A stretch of DNA of 64,000 nucleotides from positions 62,001 to 126,000 of the forward strand of contig JAFRTE010000007.1 of assembly GCA_017427285.1 (NCBI GenBank), written 5' to 3'. Within the stretch, counting starts at the first letter, position 1. Every line of letters starts with the position of its first letter. The position numbers and the translations under genes are program-made. The notes under the pieces were generated by a model. It saw nothing but the letters and a program-made list of their open reading frames with translations, was not told where the DNA came from and made no database searches. The stretch is from Clostridia bacterium (GTDB taxonomy: Bacteria; Bacillota; Clostridia; Oscillospirales; UBA644). Of this stretch, positions 1-8,453 are shown piece by piece.

Positions 1-1423
1 ATTCATGGAAATAATCTTCATATTCGACGATGGTAGCGTATTCGGGAATAACATATTTATCCACAGCAGTATAATATCTTGATTCAAATGATTCAACGCA
101 TCTGGATATGGCAACGTTTTTTTCCATCTGTGTGAACATTTCAGTCAGACCGTGCTTATGGTCGTGATAATAAATATGATCAAGATTAGTTATATCCATA
201 AAGAACCGCGCGTCACGTTCATCATTAAAATAATTACGGATAAGGTATTCGGTAATATCTTCCTCGGTTTCAAATCCTTCAAACGGCTCGTAAATTGCAT
301 CCAAAACAAGAGCTGAAACCTCAGGATCTCTCGCCGTTATCGGAATGGCAATGGTAAAGTCAGCAGATTCATATGACGTTGCATAGTCATAGGGATTTGA
401 AGCACCCGGGCCGCAGGGTGCGGGAACGATACCGAAGTTATCCATTTTATAAGCGATAGAATCAGAAGAAGAAAGGACCTGATATGCATCAATTAAGGTT
501 ATAACAGATTTGCCGTCAATAAACTGGTTATAACCAGTTTCCATATTGATATTTGCGGAAGTTGAGCCGAAAAGCCATTCTGAAACCTGATTGTATGCAT
601 CAATAGCGTTTTGCGAGAAATAGCCGAGCGTATAGGTGCCGTCGCTGTTCATGGTAATAAAATCACAGCCGTTTGACATCGCTATGATCATAAAGAGTCT
701 GCCGTAACCAAAACATGATCCGAACGAGTATACATATTCGTTTGTAAGAGCGTCTGTATGAGCAAATGTTTCAATACAGTTGCTGAATGTATCCCAGTTC
801 CATTCGCCGTTTTCATAATAATCTCTCGGGTCTGTCGCAACGAGATTTGATATTTTTTTTTCATTTACGGCAAACAGATTTGAAGGAGAGTTTGACAGTC
901 TCATAGGGTGACGGGCGGGAAGAAGACCGTAAATTGCACCGTTATACATGGTGGACATCCTCAAATATCTGTTACCCCATTTTGTTTCGTCAAATACATC
1001 GAGATTGTCAAGTCCGATCAGATCGACGAAAGCACCGGAAGGAAGGTAGTCAAGGAACCAGTATGATTCTTCAGAAATCATATCAAAAGCATACGAGCCG
1101 GCAACAACGCTGTAATATGCCTGTTCGCCCGATCTGTCAACATAATTAAAATCGATCTTACAATTATAATTATTTTCGACATCTCTGAGCCGTTTAATCG
1201 CAAGATCGCCGAATTCCGTATTGTTGATGAAAGTAAGAGTTGAGTCGGCACCTTCAAAGAAATAGTCCTTGACCATACCCATTATAAGTCTCTGACCGCC
1301 GAGATTTGCCCCTGAAGCGTCCGTATCAGATACGTATTCCGGAACAATCTCCTCCACTGCCGCGCAGGAGACGAATAATAGCGCAAAAACTAAACATAAT
1401 ACAGACGCGATAATTCTTTTCAT
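1..1423 (-). CDS. extracellular solute-binding lipoprotein, 3' end cut by window edge
   Basis: The reading frame is open from the ATG at 1423 to the left edge, so the C-terminus lies outside the window. The N-terminus is a lipoprotein signal ending LLFVSC, so the mature protein should be membrane-anchored with Cys at about residue 20. The body reads like a family-1 ABC sugar-binding protein: a long alternating alpha/beta sequence with conserved-looking stretches such as WNWDTFSNC and SYESADFTIAIP. A GGAGG ribosome site sits 7 bases before the ATG. It is a paralogue of the lipoprotein at 2650-4026: both continue after the lipid Cys with EEIVPEY. No permease gene is visible, so the transport partners are either beyond the left edge or encoded elsewhere. 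The ligand is unknown; an oligosaccharide is inferred from the hydrolase-rich surroundings. Confidence 0.8.
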   Translation of the reverse strand, partial: MKRIIASVLCLVFALLFVSCAAVEEIVPEYVSDTDASGANLGGQRLIMGMVKDYFFEGADSTLTFINNTEFGDLAIKRLRDVENNYNCKIDFNYVDRSGEQAYYSVVAGSYAFDMISEESYWFLDYLPSGAFVDLIGLDNLDVFDETKWGNRYLRMSTMYNGAIYGLLPARHPMRLSNSPSNLFAVNEKKISNLVATDPRDYYENGEWNWDTFSNCIETFAHTDALTNEYVYSFGSCFGYGRLFMIIAMSNGCDFITMNSDGTYTLGYFSQNAIDAYNQVSEWLFGSTSANINMETGYNQFIDGKSVITLIDAYQVLSSSDSIAYKMDNFGIVPAPCGPGASNPYDYATSYESADFTIAIPITARDPEVSALVLDAIYEPFEGFETEEDITEYLIRNYFNDERDARFFMDITNLDHIYYHDHKHGLTEMFTQMEKNVAISRCVESFESRYYTAVDKYVIPEYATIVEYEDYFHE

Positions 1424-1487
1424 GATTGTCCTCCCAAGAATAAGTTAATGCAAGATATACGAGGTTTTGCTTTATACTTTATATTTT

Positions 1488-1516
1488 ATTATAACACATA
1501 AACCGTTAAATGTCAA
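1488..1516 (-). promoter_or_regulatory. sigma-A promoter of the truncated solute-binding lipoprotein
   Basis: On the minus strand, TTGACA (1511-1516) and TATAAT (1488-1493) are separated by exactly 17 bases, about 65 bases upstream of the ATG at 1423. It stands back to back with the promoter of the DtxR-like gene. Confidence 0.85.
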
Positions 1517-1552
1517 TCTTTATTAATAATATCGTTTTTAATAATTATTTGC

Positions 1553-1581
1553 TTGACAATACCTCTCACGTATGGTATAAT
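1553..1581 (+). promoter_or_regulatory. sigma-A promoter of the DtxR-like regulator
   Basis: TTGACA (1553-1558) and TATAAT (1576-1581) have a 17-base spacer. The expected transcription start near 1588 lies downstream of the alternative upstream start codons, which supports translation from the ATG at 1613. Confidence 0.88.
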
Positions 1582-1612
1582 CAGTATAACAACAATAAAC
1601 GGAGGTCTGAGT

Positions 1613-1978
1613 ATGAAAATACAGGAATCGGGCGAAATGTACCTGGAAAACATTCTTGTGCTGCAAAAGGAAATGAATGATATAAGAGCCATTGATATTG
1701 TAAACAAAACCGGATACTCCAAGCCGAGCATAAGCAGAGCGCTGAAACTGCTTAAAGAAAACGGGTATATAAATATTGATAAATCCGGATACATATCTCT
1801 GACGGAATCAGGATCTTCAAGAGCAAAAAAAATATATGGAAGGCACAGAGCATTATCGGAAATCTTTATGAAAATCGGTATTTCCGAAGAAAATGCTGTT
1901 GCCGATGCATGCAAAATAGAGCATGACATAAGCGATGAGACATTTGAAAAACTGAAACAATATTTCGCTGACAAATAA
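1613..1978 (+). CDS. DtxR/MntR-family metal-dependent transcriptional regulator, short form
   Basis: A 121-residue protein with an N-terminal winged helix-turn-helix (recognition region YSKPSISRALKLLKENGY, about residues 36-53) followed by the DtxR dimerisation/metal segment. Against DtxR, the Met of GEMYLEN matches Met10, and DACKIEH supplies the Cys, Glu and His of the primary iron site (Cys102, Glu105, His106). The His98 equivalent appears to be Val, so the ancillary site is probably lost. The C-terminal SH3-like domain is absent, as in MntR and many short clostridial members. The start at 1613 has GGAGG 7 bases upstream; earlier in-frame starts overlap the promoter. It is transcribed divergently from a solute-binding lipoprotein, but nothing here proves that it regulates that gene. 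Iron- or manganese-dependent repression is inferred from the family. Confidence 0.85.
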   Translation: MKIQESGEMYLENILVLQKEMNDIRAIDIVNKTGYSKPSISRALKLLKENGYINIDKSGYISLTESGSSRAKKIYGRHRALSEIFMKIGISEENAVADACKIEHDISDETFEKLKQYFADK

Positions 1979-1983
1979 AATAT

Positions 1984-2015
1984 GACGCCTGAATTTACAG
2001 GCGTCTTTATTTTAT
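1984..2015. terminator. bidirectional terminator between convergent genes
   Basis: The arms GACGCCTG (1984-1991) and CAGGCGTC (1998-2005) are perfect around a 6-base loop. They are followed by TTTATTTTAT on the plus strand and by an AT-rich run on the minus strand. It ends the DtxR-like gene and lies just past the stop of the acetyltransferase. Confidence 0.85.
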
Positions 2016-2647
2016 ATAACATTGTTGTCAGCAAGAATTTCAGGCTTATATTTCATACTGTCTTCCTCCGTTATTTCCCTTATAACACGGCACGGAACAC
2101 CCGCCGCGAAGGAATTGGGAGGAATATCCCGAGTTACAACACTGCCTGCGCCAATAACGCATCCCGAGCCGATCGTGACCCCCGGACAAACAGTAACGTT
2201 TGCGCCGAACCAGCAGTCCGAACCGATCGTTACGGGCTTTGCGTAGCAAAAACGCTTTTTGTTGCCGTCTCTATCGAGCATAAGCTTCCGTTCCGACGCG
2301 ATCATGGGATGCAAAGGCGTTACAATTGTAACATTGGGACCGAAATTACAATCATTTCCTATTTTTACGAGAGCGTCGTCCTGCACAGTAAAATTATAAT
2401 TTATAAATACTCTGTCGCCGATTTCCGTATGTTTTCCGTAATGGAAAAAAACGGGACCCTGCATAAAACTGCCTTCGCCGAATTTTGCAAGAATTTCCTT
2501 TGCAAGAGCTGCGCGTTTTTCCGTTTCATGCTCATACGTTTCGCTGTATTCTTTGCTAAGATTATGGGATCTGAGCTTAATTGCTCGTAGTTCCGGGTCG
2601 CCAGGGCAAAAAAGTATGCCTTTAAAAATTTTCTCTTCCTCAGTCAT
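2012..2647 (-). CDS. hexapeptide-repeat sugar O-acetyltransferase (maltose/galactoside acetyltransferase type)
   Basis: The 211-residue protein has the Maa/LacA/NodL layout. An N-terminal helical segment (TEEEKIFKG, PGDPELRA) is followed by a left-handed beta-helix of hexapeptide repeats such as IGDRVFIN, IGNDCNFGPNVTI, IGSDCWFGANVTV and IGSGCVIGAGSVV. The catalytic His is likely in TPLHPM. These enzymes move acetyl from acetyl-CoA to sugars. I chose the ATG at 2647 over a TTG at 2665: a GGGAG site lies 11 bases upstream, and the start falls 2 bases after the stop of the preceding lipoprotein gene, so the two are probably translationally coupled. The sugar substrate cannot be told from the sequence. 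Confidence 0.88.
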   Translation of the reverse strand: MTEEEKIFKGILFCPGDPELRAIKLRSHNLSKEYSETYEHETEKRAALAKEILAKFGEGSFMQGPVFFHYGKHTEIGDRVFINYNFTVQDDALVKIGNDCNFGPNVTIVTPLHPMIASERKLMLDRDGNKKRFCYAKPVTIGSDCWFGANVTVCPGVTIGSGCVIGAGSVVTRDIPPNSFAAGVPCRVIREITEEDSMKYKPEILADNNVI

Positions 2648-2649
2648 AT

Positions 2650-4026
2650 TTAATGTTTCTCCCAAGAAATAAGCTCTACACCGTTTTCGGCGACGTATTC
2701 GTTTATAGCGGATTCGACAGACTGCATAGCAGCAGATGCTGTTTCTTTTCCGCTTAAAACATTCATAATCGCGTTTCTGAAGCTGTCGTAATTGTCGCCG
2801 AGCTGAATCTGATAGTTATAGCTCGGATTTTCTATGCCATCAATATAGAAATCAATATCCTGATCATGATGGAAGATATAACGAGATCTTTCTTTCCATC
2901 CTCCCGAAGATTCGAGGGGTTCAAACATAAAATCGACGACTTTACCTATACTTTCGACATCGTTTTTAGTCATTTTTACAATATAAAGAAGTCTGTCGTA
3001 TGCGACGTAAGTACCTGTCTCCCCTTTGTTGTTCGGACCTTTCGGGAAAGGGATCATGCCGTAATCATCCATTCTGTAACCGACAGCCCCTTCTTCTATC
3101 GACGTTGCCTCATAGCTTCGGGTGAAGTAAAAAGGTCCTTCTTCGTTTATGAAGTTATCAAGCTCTCTGTCTTTACAAAGTTTTTGCTCGTAAAGGTTTC
3201 TTAAATATTCAAATGCGCGGATAGCTTCGGGAGACGTCATGCCGAAAACTACTTTTCCATTGTTTTCAATGAGCATCTGAGCTCCATTTGAAAATGCGGC
3301 AGACTGCGCCATATCCGCAGGAGTTGTTCCGCCGGTTTTTACAAGCATTCCAGTATACGAAATATCACCGTCTGTATAAGTAGCCAATCTGAGCTGGTCT
3401 TCCATGGTTTCCCACGTCCAGTTGCCCTCTTCGATTATCTCATACGGACTTGTAAGCCCCATTTTTCTGATAAGATTATTGTTTGTGAGGATAACGCCGT
3501 GAATTTCGGGCATCCATTCCCATTCATAAGGACAAAATCCGTATACGCTGCCGTCAAATATGCTTTGAGACCTGAAATATAAAGGTCCGAATTTTGCGTC
3601 CTCCGCGTCAAGGGTTGTAATATCGTTCATGGAAGCCAGAAAATTGGCTTTATAAAGAGAATATGCAGCTCCGACCTCTCTGTCTATCAAGTCGGGAACG
3701 GGAAGTCCTGCGATGTAACGCGAAGTTATTGCGGACGCATCGTAAGATTCGGAGTCCATATTGATATAAGTAAAAGTACAGTTGAAGTGCTTTTCGGTTT
3801 CAGCGTATCTTGCAAGCATTTTATCTCCTGCATCAGTATCTCCGGACTGCGGGAAATACATCGACACGCGCCACGGAGCAAAATAAAATACAGCGCCGTT
3901 GAAATCTTCCTGTCCGTCATCGGCAAATCCGTATTCGGGTACGATTTCTTCCTGCGGCGCTCCGCATGCAGTTAGAAGAGAAACGAGAAAAAGAATAAGT
4001 ATAAGTTTTAAAAGTCTGTTTTTCAT
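2650..4026 (-). CDS. extracellular sugar-binding lipoprotein (ABC substrate-binding protein)
   Basis: A 458-residue protein with a classic lipoprotein signal (LVSLLTAC, lipid Cys at about residue 21). The body is that of a family-1 extracellular solute-binding protein: NWTWETMEDQ, TGMLVKTGG and a C-terminal segment with KVVDFMFEP are typical of sugar-binding members. It probably sits on the outer face of the membrane and delivers a saccharide to an ABC importer. It is paralogous to the truncated gene at the left edge (shared EEIVPEY after the Cys). The permease genes expected next to such a protein are missing; the next gene in the operon is a sugar acetyltransferase. Its ligand is unknown. 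Confidence 0.85.
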   Translation of the reverse strand: MKNRLLKLILILFLVSLLTACGAPQEEIVPEYGFADDGQEDFNGAVFYFAPWRVSMYFPQSGDTDAGDKMLARYAETEKHFNCTFTYINMDSESYDASAITSRYIAGLPVPDLIDREVGAAYSLYKANFLASMNDITTLDAEDAKFGPLYFRSQSIFDGSVYGFCPYEWEWMPEIHGVILTNNNLIRKMGLTSPYEIIEEGNWTWETMEDQLRLATYTDGDISYTGMLVKTGGTTPADMAQSAAFSNGAQMLIENNGKVVFGMTSPEAIRAFEYLRNLYEQKLCKDRELDNFINEEGPFYFTRSYEATSIEEGAVGYRMDDYGMIPFPKGPNNKGETGTYVAYDRLLYIVKMTKNDVESIGKVVDFMFEPLESSGGWKERSRYIFHHDQDIDFYIDGIENPSYNYQIQLGDNYDSFRNAIMNVLSGKETASAAMQSVESAINEYVAENGVELISWEKH

Positions 4027-4045
4027 TTTATCACCTTATCAGGCT

Positions 4046-4076
4046 AAATAAAAACACCGTATGAAAAATACGGTGT
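4046..4076 (-). terminator. terminator of the Cys/Asp-rich protein gene
   Basis: Perfect 8-base arms ACACCGTA (4054-4061) and TACGGTGT (4069-4076) enclose a 7-base loop. Reading the minus strand, the hairpin is followed by TTTTTATTT. Confidence 0.8.
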
Positions 4077-4086
4077 AATTATTTGA

Positions 4087-4416
4087 TTATTCAGTGTCCT
4101 CAGGACTGTCGGTTTCATCGTTTTCTTCGGACGTTTCTGTTTCTTCTTCGCAATCGCACTCTTCGTTTTTCACATGATCAACGGGGATGTAATCTTCGTC
4201 TTTGCACTCTTCGCAATCGCACTCTTCGTCTTCGCAATCGCAATCGCCGTCGCAGCAGCAGTCACAATCGTCATCGCAGCAGCAATCACAGTCATCCCAG
4301 TCGCCGTCTTCTTTTGCCTTCTTAATTGCTTTTATTGTATTATAGGCAGAATAAGCGGCAACTGCAGCTACAGCACCGATCGCAAGGCCGATTAAAAACT
4401 TTGTTGAACTTTTCAT
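4087..4416 (-). CDS. small membrane-anchored Cys/Asp/Glu-rich protein, unknown function
   Basis: A 109-residue protein. Residues 1-25 form one hydrophobic segment (FLIGLAIGAVAAVAAYSAY), a membrane anchor or uncleaved signal. After a short Lys-containing linker, about residues 40-85 hold 15 cysteines set among Asp and Glu in CDC, CDCCC and EECDCEEC patterns. The acidic tail (EEETETSEENDETDSPEDTE) has no Cys. Such spacing could bind soft metals in the manner of a metallothionein, but no family is recognised. The ATG at 4416 is preferred to an in-frame TTG at 4434 because an AGG-containing ribosome site lies between them. It is a single-gene unit with its own promoter and terminator. The coding DNA is itself repetitive (CAATCGCA-type units), suggesting growth by slippage. 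Confidence 0.7.
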   Translation of the reverse strand: MKSSTKFLIGLAIGAVAAVAAYSAYNTIKAIKKAKEDGDWDDCDCCCDDDCDCCCDGDCDCEDEECDCEECKDEDYIPVDHVKNEECDCEEETETSEENDETDSPEDTE

Positions 4417-4456
4417 TTTTAGACCTACTTTCAATTATTCAGATATAGTATTATAT

Positions 4457-4485
4457 ATTATAACTCATTTTGCCGATAAAGTCAA
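4457..4485 (-). promoter_or_regulatory. promoter of the Cys/Asp-rich protein gene
   Basis: On the minus strand, TTGACT (4480-4485) and TATAAT (4457-4462) have a 17-base spacer, about 40 bases before the ATG at 4416. Confidence 0.82.
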
Positions 4486-4502
4486 TATATAAAGTGTGGA
4501 AT

Positions 4503-5861
4503 TTATGTGGTAATTTTCTTATCCAGCCATTTTCCGCGAAGGAAACGCGTATAAACGATAACGGCGCGGCAAGTCTGATCTAGAACTATCGTCAGCCATG
4601 CTCCGATAATGCCCCAGTTAAAGACATTAAGGAAAATATTGCATACGATTACTCTGAAAACCCATACGCTTATCAGATTTGCAAAAAGCGGGACTTTTGT
4701 ATCTTTTGCGCCTCTCAGAGCTGCCGATATCGGAATCTGAGTGCCTATACCGGGCATACCGAGAGCTATCATTTTAAGCACCTGAGACGCTGCGTCAATT
4801 ACCGGCTGTTCGTTTGTATAAATCATTACAATATATTTTGAGAAAAATATGAACATTACCCCGATAAAAAGAGCAACGCAGAGAGACATAAGATGGATGA
4901 CGCGGGCATAAGATTTTGCTTTTTCTTTATCTCCCCTTCCTACGCACTGTCCGACAAGAGACGTGGCGGCAACGCCGAACGCCTGAGAAGGGACCCATGC
5001 AAGACCGTTGATATTCAGGGAAATATGGTGCGCGGAAAATATATCCGTAGGAAGGATCGAAACGGTTTTTGTAAAAAAAACAAATCCCGTCTGCATAATC
5101 AGCTGTTCCAGAGCTGCGGTAATGCCAACCTCCGCAATGCGCTTAACGGTCTGTTTGTGGATAAAGAAATTCTCGCCTAATTTTAAACGGATATCAGTTT
5201 TGGCGCAGAAAATCATGAAAAGAGCGAGAATAAATGCGATCAACTTTGAAAGCGACGTGGCTATGGCGGCGCCGTAAATACCGAGTTTCGGGAAAGGGCC
5301 GACTCCGAAAATCAGGAAGTAGTTAAAAAGAACATTCATTGCATTTGCAATAAGATTATACATCATCGGAAGAAAAGTCTTCCCTGCGCCGCGAGCAGAC
5401 GCGGTTATTGCAAGAGTGGCGATCTGAAAGGGAAATCCGAGCGCGATGATTTTAAGATACCCCTCAGCGTATTCAAATGTGTCTTCTTTTGCGCCCATAA
5501 AAGTAACAAGATGTCCCGCAAGAAAGAAAACGATCAATCCGGCGCCAAGACCGATAAGGATCGAAAGAGTTAAAGTTTCTCTGGCAACCGTTCTTGCATT
5601 TTCTTTCTTCCCCGCTCCTATCGACCACGCCACAGCGGCGGTGATACCGATACAGAATGCCTGACTCACACCGATGATTATATTTATCGGATTCATTGTA
5701 AGACCGACTGCGGAAATTGCCACTGAAGATATATCGGTATGTCCCAGCATGGCAATATCAACCATACTGAAAAGATGAGACAGTACCAATTCAACAAATG
5801 CAGGCAGGATTATGACTGCAATTACCTTCATATCCTGCCATGTTATTTTTGCTTTTTTCAT
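4503..5861 (-). CDS. MATE-family multidrug/cation efflux transporter
   Basis: A 452-residue polytopic membrane protein with about twelve hydrophobic segments in two homologous halves. The first helix region (IILPAFVELVLSHLFSMVDIAMLG) and the ISAVGLTMNPIN segment are typical of the NorM/DinF MATE family, and the second half repeats the pattern around LNINGLAWVPSQAFGVAATSLVGQ. These proteins export organic cations or drugs in exchange for Na+ or H+. It starts 7 bases after the guaB stop and is presumably co-transcribed with it. The substrate is unknown. Confidence 0.9.
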   Translation of the reverse strand: MKKAKITWQDMKVIAVIILPAFVELVLSHLFSMVDIAMLGHTDISSVAISAVGLTMNPINIIIGVSQAFCIGITAAVAWSIGAGKKENARTVARETLTLSILIGLGAGLIVFFLAGHLVTFMGAKEDTFEYAEGYLKIIALGFPFQIATLAITASARGAGKTFLPMMYNLIANAMNVLFNYFLIFGVGPFPKLGIYGAAIATSLSKLIAFILALFMIFCAKTDIRLKLGENFFIHKQTVKRIAEVGITAALEQLIMQTGFVFFTKTVSILPTDIFSAHHISLNINGLAWVPSQAFGVAATSLVGQCVGRGDKEKAKSYARVIHLMSLCVALFIGVMFIFFSKYIVMIYTNEQPVIDAASQVLKMIALGMPGIGTQIPISAALRGAKDTKVPLFANLISVWVFRVIVCNIFLNVFNWGIIGAWLTIVLDQTCRAVIVYTRFLRGKWLDKKITT

Positions 5862-5868
5862 AAAGAAA

Positions 5869-7368
<1,500 letters not shown>

Positions 7369-7380
7369 TTATTTATTTTT

Positions 7381-7902
7381 TTACAGTTCGTTGATTTTCT
7401 GCTCGAATTTCTCTCGTTCGGCACGGAGTTTTCTTTCAAAGGTAAAATCCATTGTAAGACCGTCGTTTTCGGCTATAATGCCGCCGAGCATAATACGAAG
7501 GTCCTGTTTTACTTCAATATCTGAAAAAATGGCGCGGATAACGTCAAAATCAGTCCTGGAAACATAGATTCTCGTCAGTCCGTCAAGCTTTTCACTCGCT
7601 TTTGCGACACACTTTTTTAAATATTCTATATATTCGTCCGTTTTTCTGAAACTTAAGAGCTGTTTTTTTACGGCGCTCATTACGGCATCGATATAATGTT
7701 CCTTTTCGGCGTAGACTTCTTTTTTGCTTTCAATTTTATGCATCGAAAGCTCTCTTGCCATTTCGCTTTGAATATCGAATACACCCTGCTGAATCATATC
7801 GTATGCTTCGGTAAGAAGTTTATCTTCAACAGTATTGTTTATGCTCTGATCTGCAGATATGCCTTTGTCGGGGCTGTTTGTGAGTTCGTCTGTCTGAACC
7901 AT
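7381..7902 (-). CDS. V-type ATPase subunit E-like protein (orphan)
   Basis: A 173-residue soluble protein. After a polar N-terminal 25 residues it forms a long charged helix (about 30-105), then a compact alpha/beta end with IYVSRTDFDVIRAIFSDI and LGGIIAENDGLTMDFTFERKL. That end resembles the C-terminal domain of V/A-ATPase peripheral-stalk subunit E (VatE/NtpE), where a GG-ile strand and a closing TFE..L helix recur. It follows a subunit G/H-like helix protein by 32 bases, the combination that makes the peripheral stalk. No rotor, catalytic or membrane ATPase subunit is nearby, and the next gene is guaB. The assignment is a resemblance read by eye. An FliH-like or unrelated coiled-coil protein is the alternative. 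Confidence 0.55.
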   Translation of the reverse strand: MVQTDELTNSPDKGISADQSINNTVEDKLLTEAYDMIQQGVFDIQSEMARELSMHKIESKKEVYAEKEHYIDAVMSAVKKQLLSFRKTDEYIEYLKKCVAKASEKLDGLTRIYVSRTDFDVIRAIFSDIEVKQDLRIMLGGIIAENDGLTMDFTFERKLRAEREKFEQKINEL

Positions 7903-7934
7903 TTTATTGTACTCTTTTCAGATATTAGATTTGA

Positions 7935-8249
7935 TTAGTCCGGTGTAATTATGTTTTTGAAAATCTCATCCACCCACTCCATACCGTTTTGGTCGTAGGC
8001 AAATTTAATACGCCTGAGCTTGTCAGCTCGCTGTTCGTCCATCTCTCTCATAACGCTTTCGAGATGTTCCTGCTCATTTTCGCGGTAAATATCTATTCTT
8101 CTCTGCGCACGCTCTATATATTCTTTTCGAAGCTGTTCTATTTCCGCTGTTGCGGAAACACCGAAACGCCCATGACTGCCTTGAGCATTTAACAGTATTT
8201 CTTTTGCCTGATCAAAAGAAGCTGCGTAAGGATCTTTATTGTTTTCCAC
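7935..8249 (-). CDS. coiled-coil protein resembling V-type ATPase subunit G/H
   Basis: A 104-residue, highly charged, mostly helical protein (TAEIEQLRKEYIERAQRRIDIYREN, then HLESVMREMDEQRADKLRRIKF). The profile is that of the single long helix of V/A-ATPase peripheral-stalk subunit G/H, but the match is weak because such helices are low in information. I chose GTG at 8249: it lies 8 bases after a GGAGG site, whereas the upstream in-frame TTG at 8264 overlaps that site. It is the first gene of the unit that continues with the E-like gene, guaB and the MATE exporter. Confidence 0.5.
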   Translation of the reverse strand: MENNKDPYAASFDQAKEILLNAQGSHGRFGVSATAEIEQLRKEYIERAQRRIDIYRENEQEHLESVMREMDEQRADKLRRIKFAYDQNGMEWVDEIFKNIITPD

Positions 8250-8302
8250 GTTTATTGCCTCCAAAGAGAAAACGTCAAATTGATTTGATTAAAATTATAT
8301 AT

Positions 8303-8331
8303 ATAATACAACATTACACTTTATTTTGCAA
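8303..8331 (-). promoter_or_regulatory. promoter of the stalk-like/guaB/MATE operon
   Basis: On the minus strand, TTGCAA (8326-8331) and TATTAT (8303-8308) have a 17-base spacer, about 55 bases before the GTG at 8249. Confidence 0.7.
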
Positions 8332-8404
8332 GTAGCTGTAATATTTTTTCGGTTTTTTTTCAAAAATATAATAGTGCGGTCTTTATTACGCCTTGTTTAT
8401 ATGC

Positions 8405-8436
8405 AAAAGGACGGCAGAAAATACTGCCGTCCTTTT
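8405..8436. terminator. terminator of the GH2-like gene
   Basis: A perfect 13-base stem, AAAAGGACGGCAG (8405-8417) with its complement at 8424-8436, surrounds a 6-base loop. It ends in TTTT on both strands and lies 17 bases past the stop of the large GH2-like gene. Confidence 0.9.
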
Positions 8437-8453
8437 AAAGAAGCTAAAATCAG

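Noticed and set aside
1513..2034. Minus-strand 173-codon frame opposite the DtxR-like gene
   Set aside because: It covers a perfect plus-strand promoter and the recognisable DtxR frame, and has no ribosome site.
4083..4395. Plus-strand open frames over the Cys-rich gene
   Set aside because: The promoter, ribosome site and terminator all lie on the minus strand; the plus frames arise from the repetitive codons.
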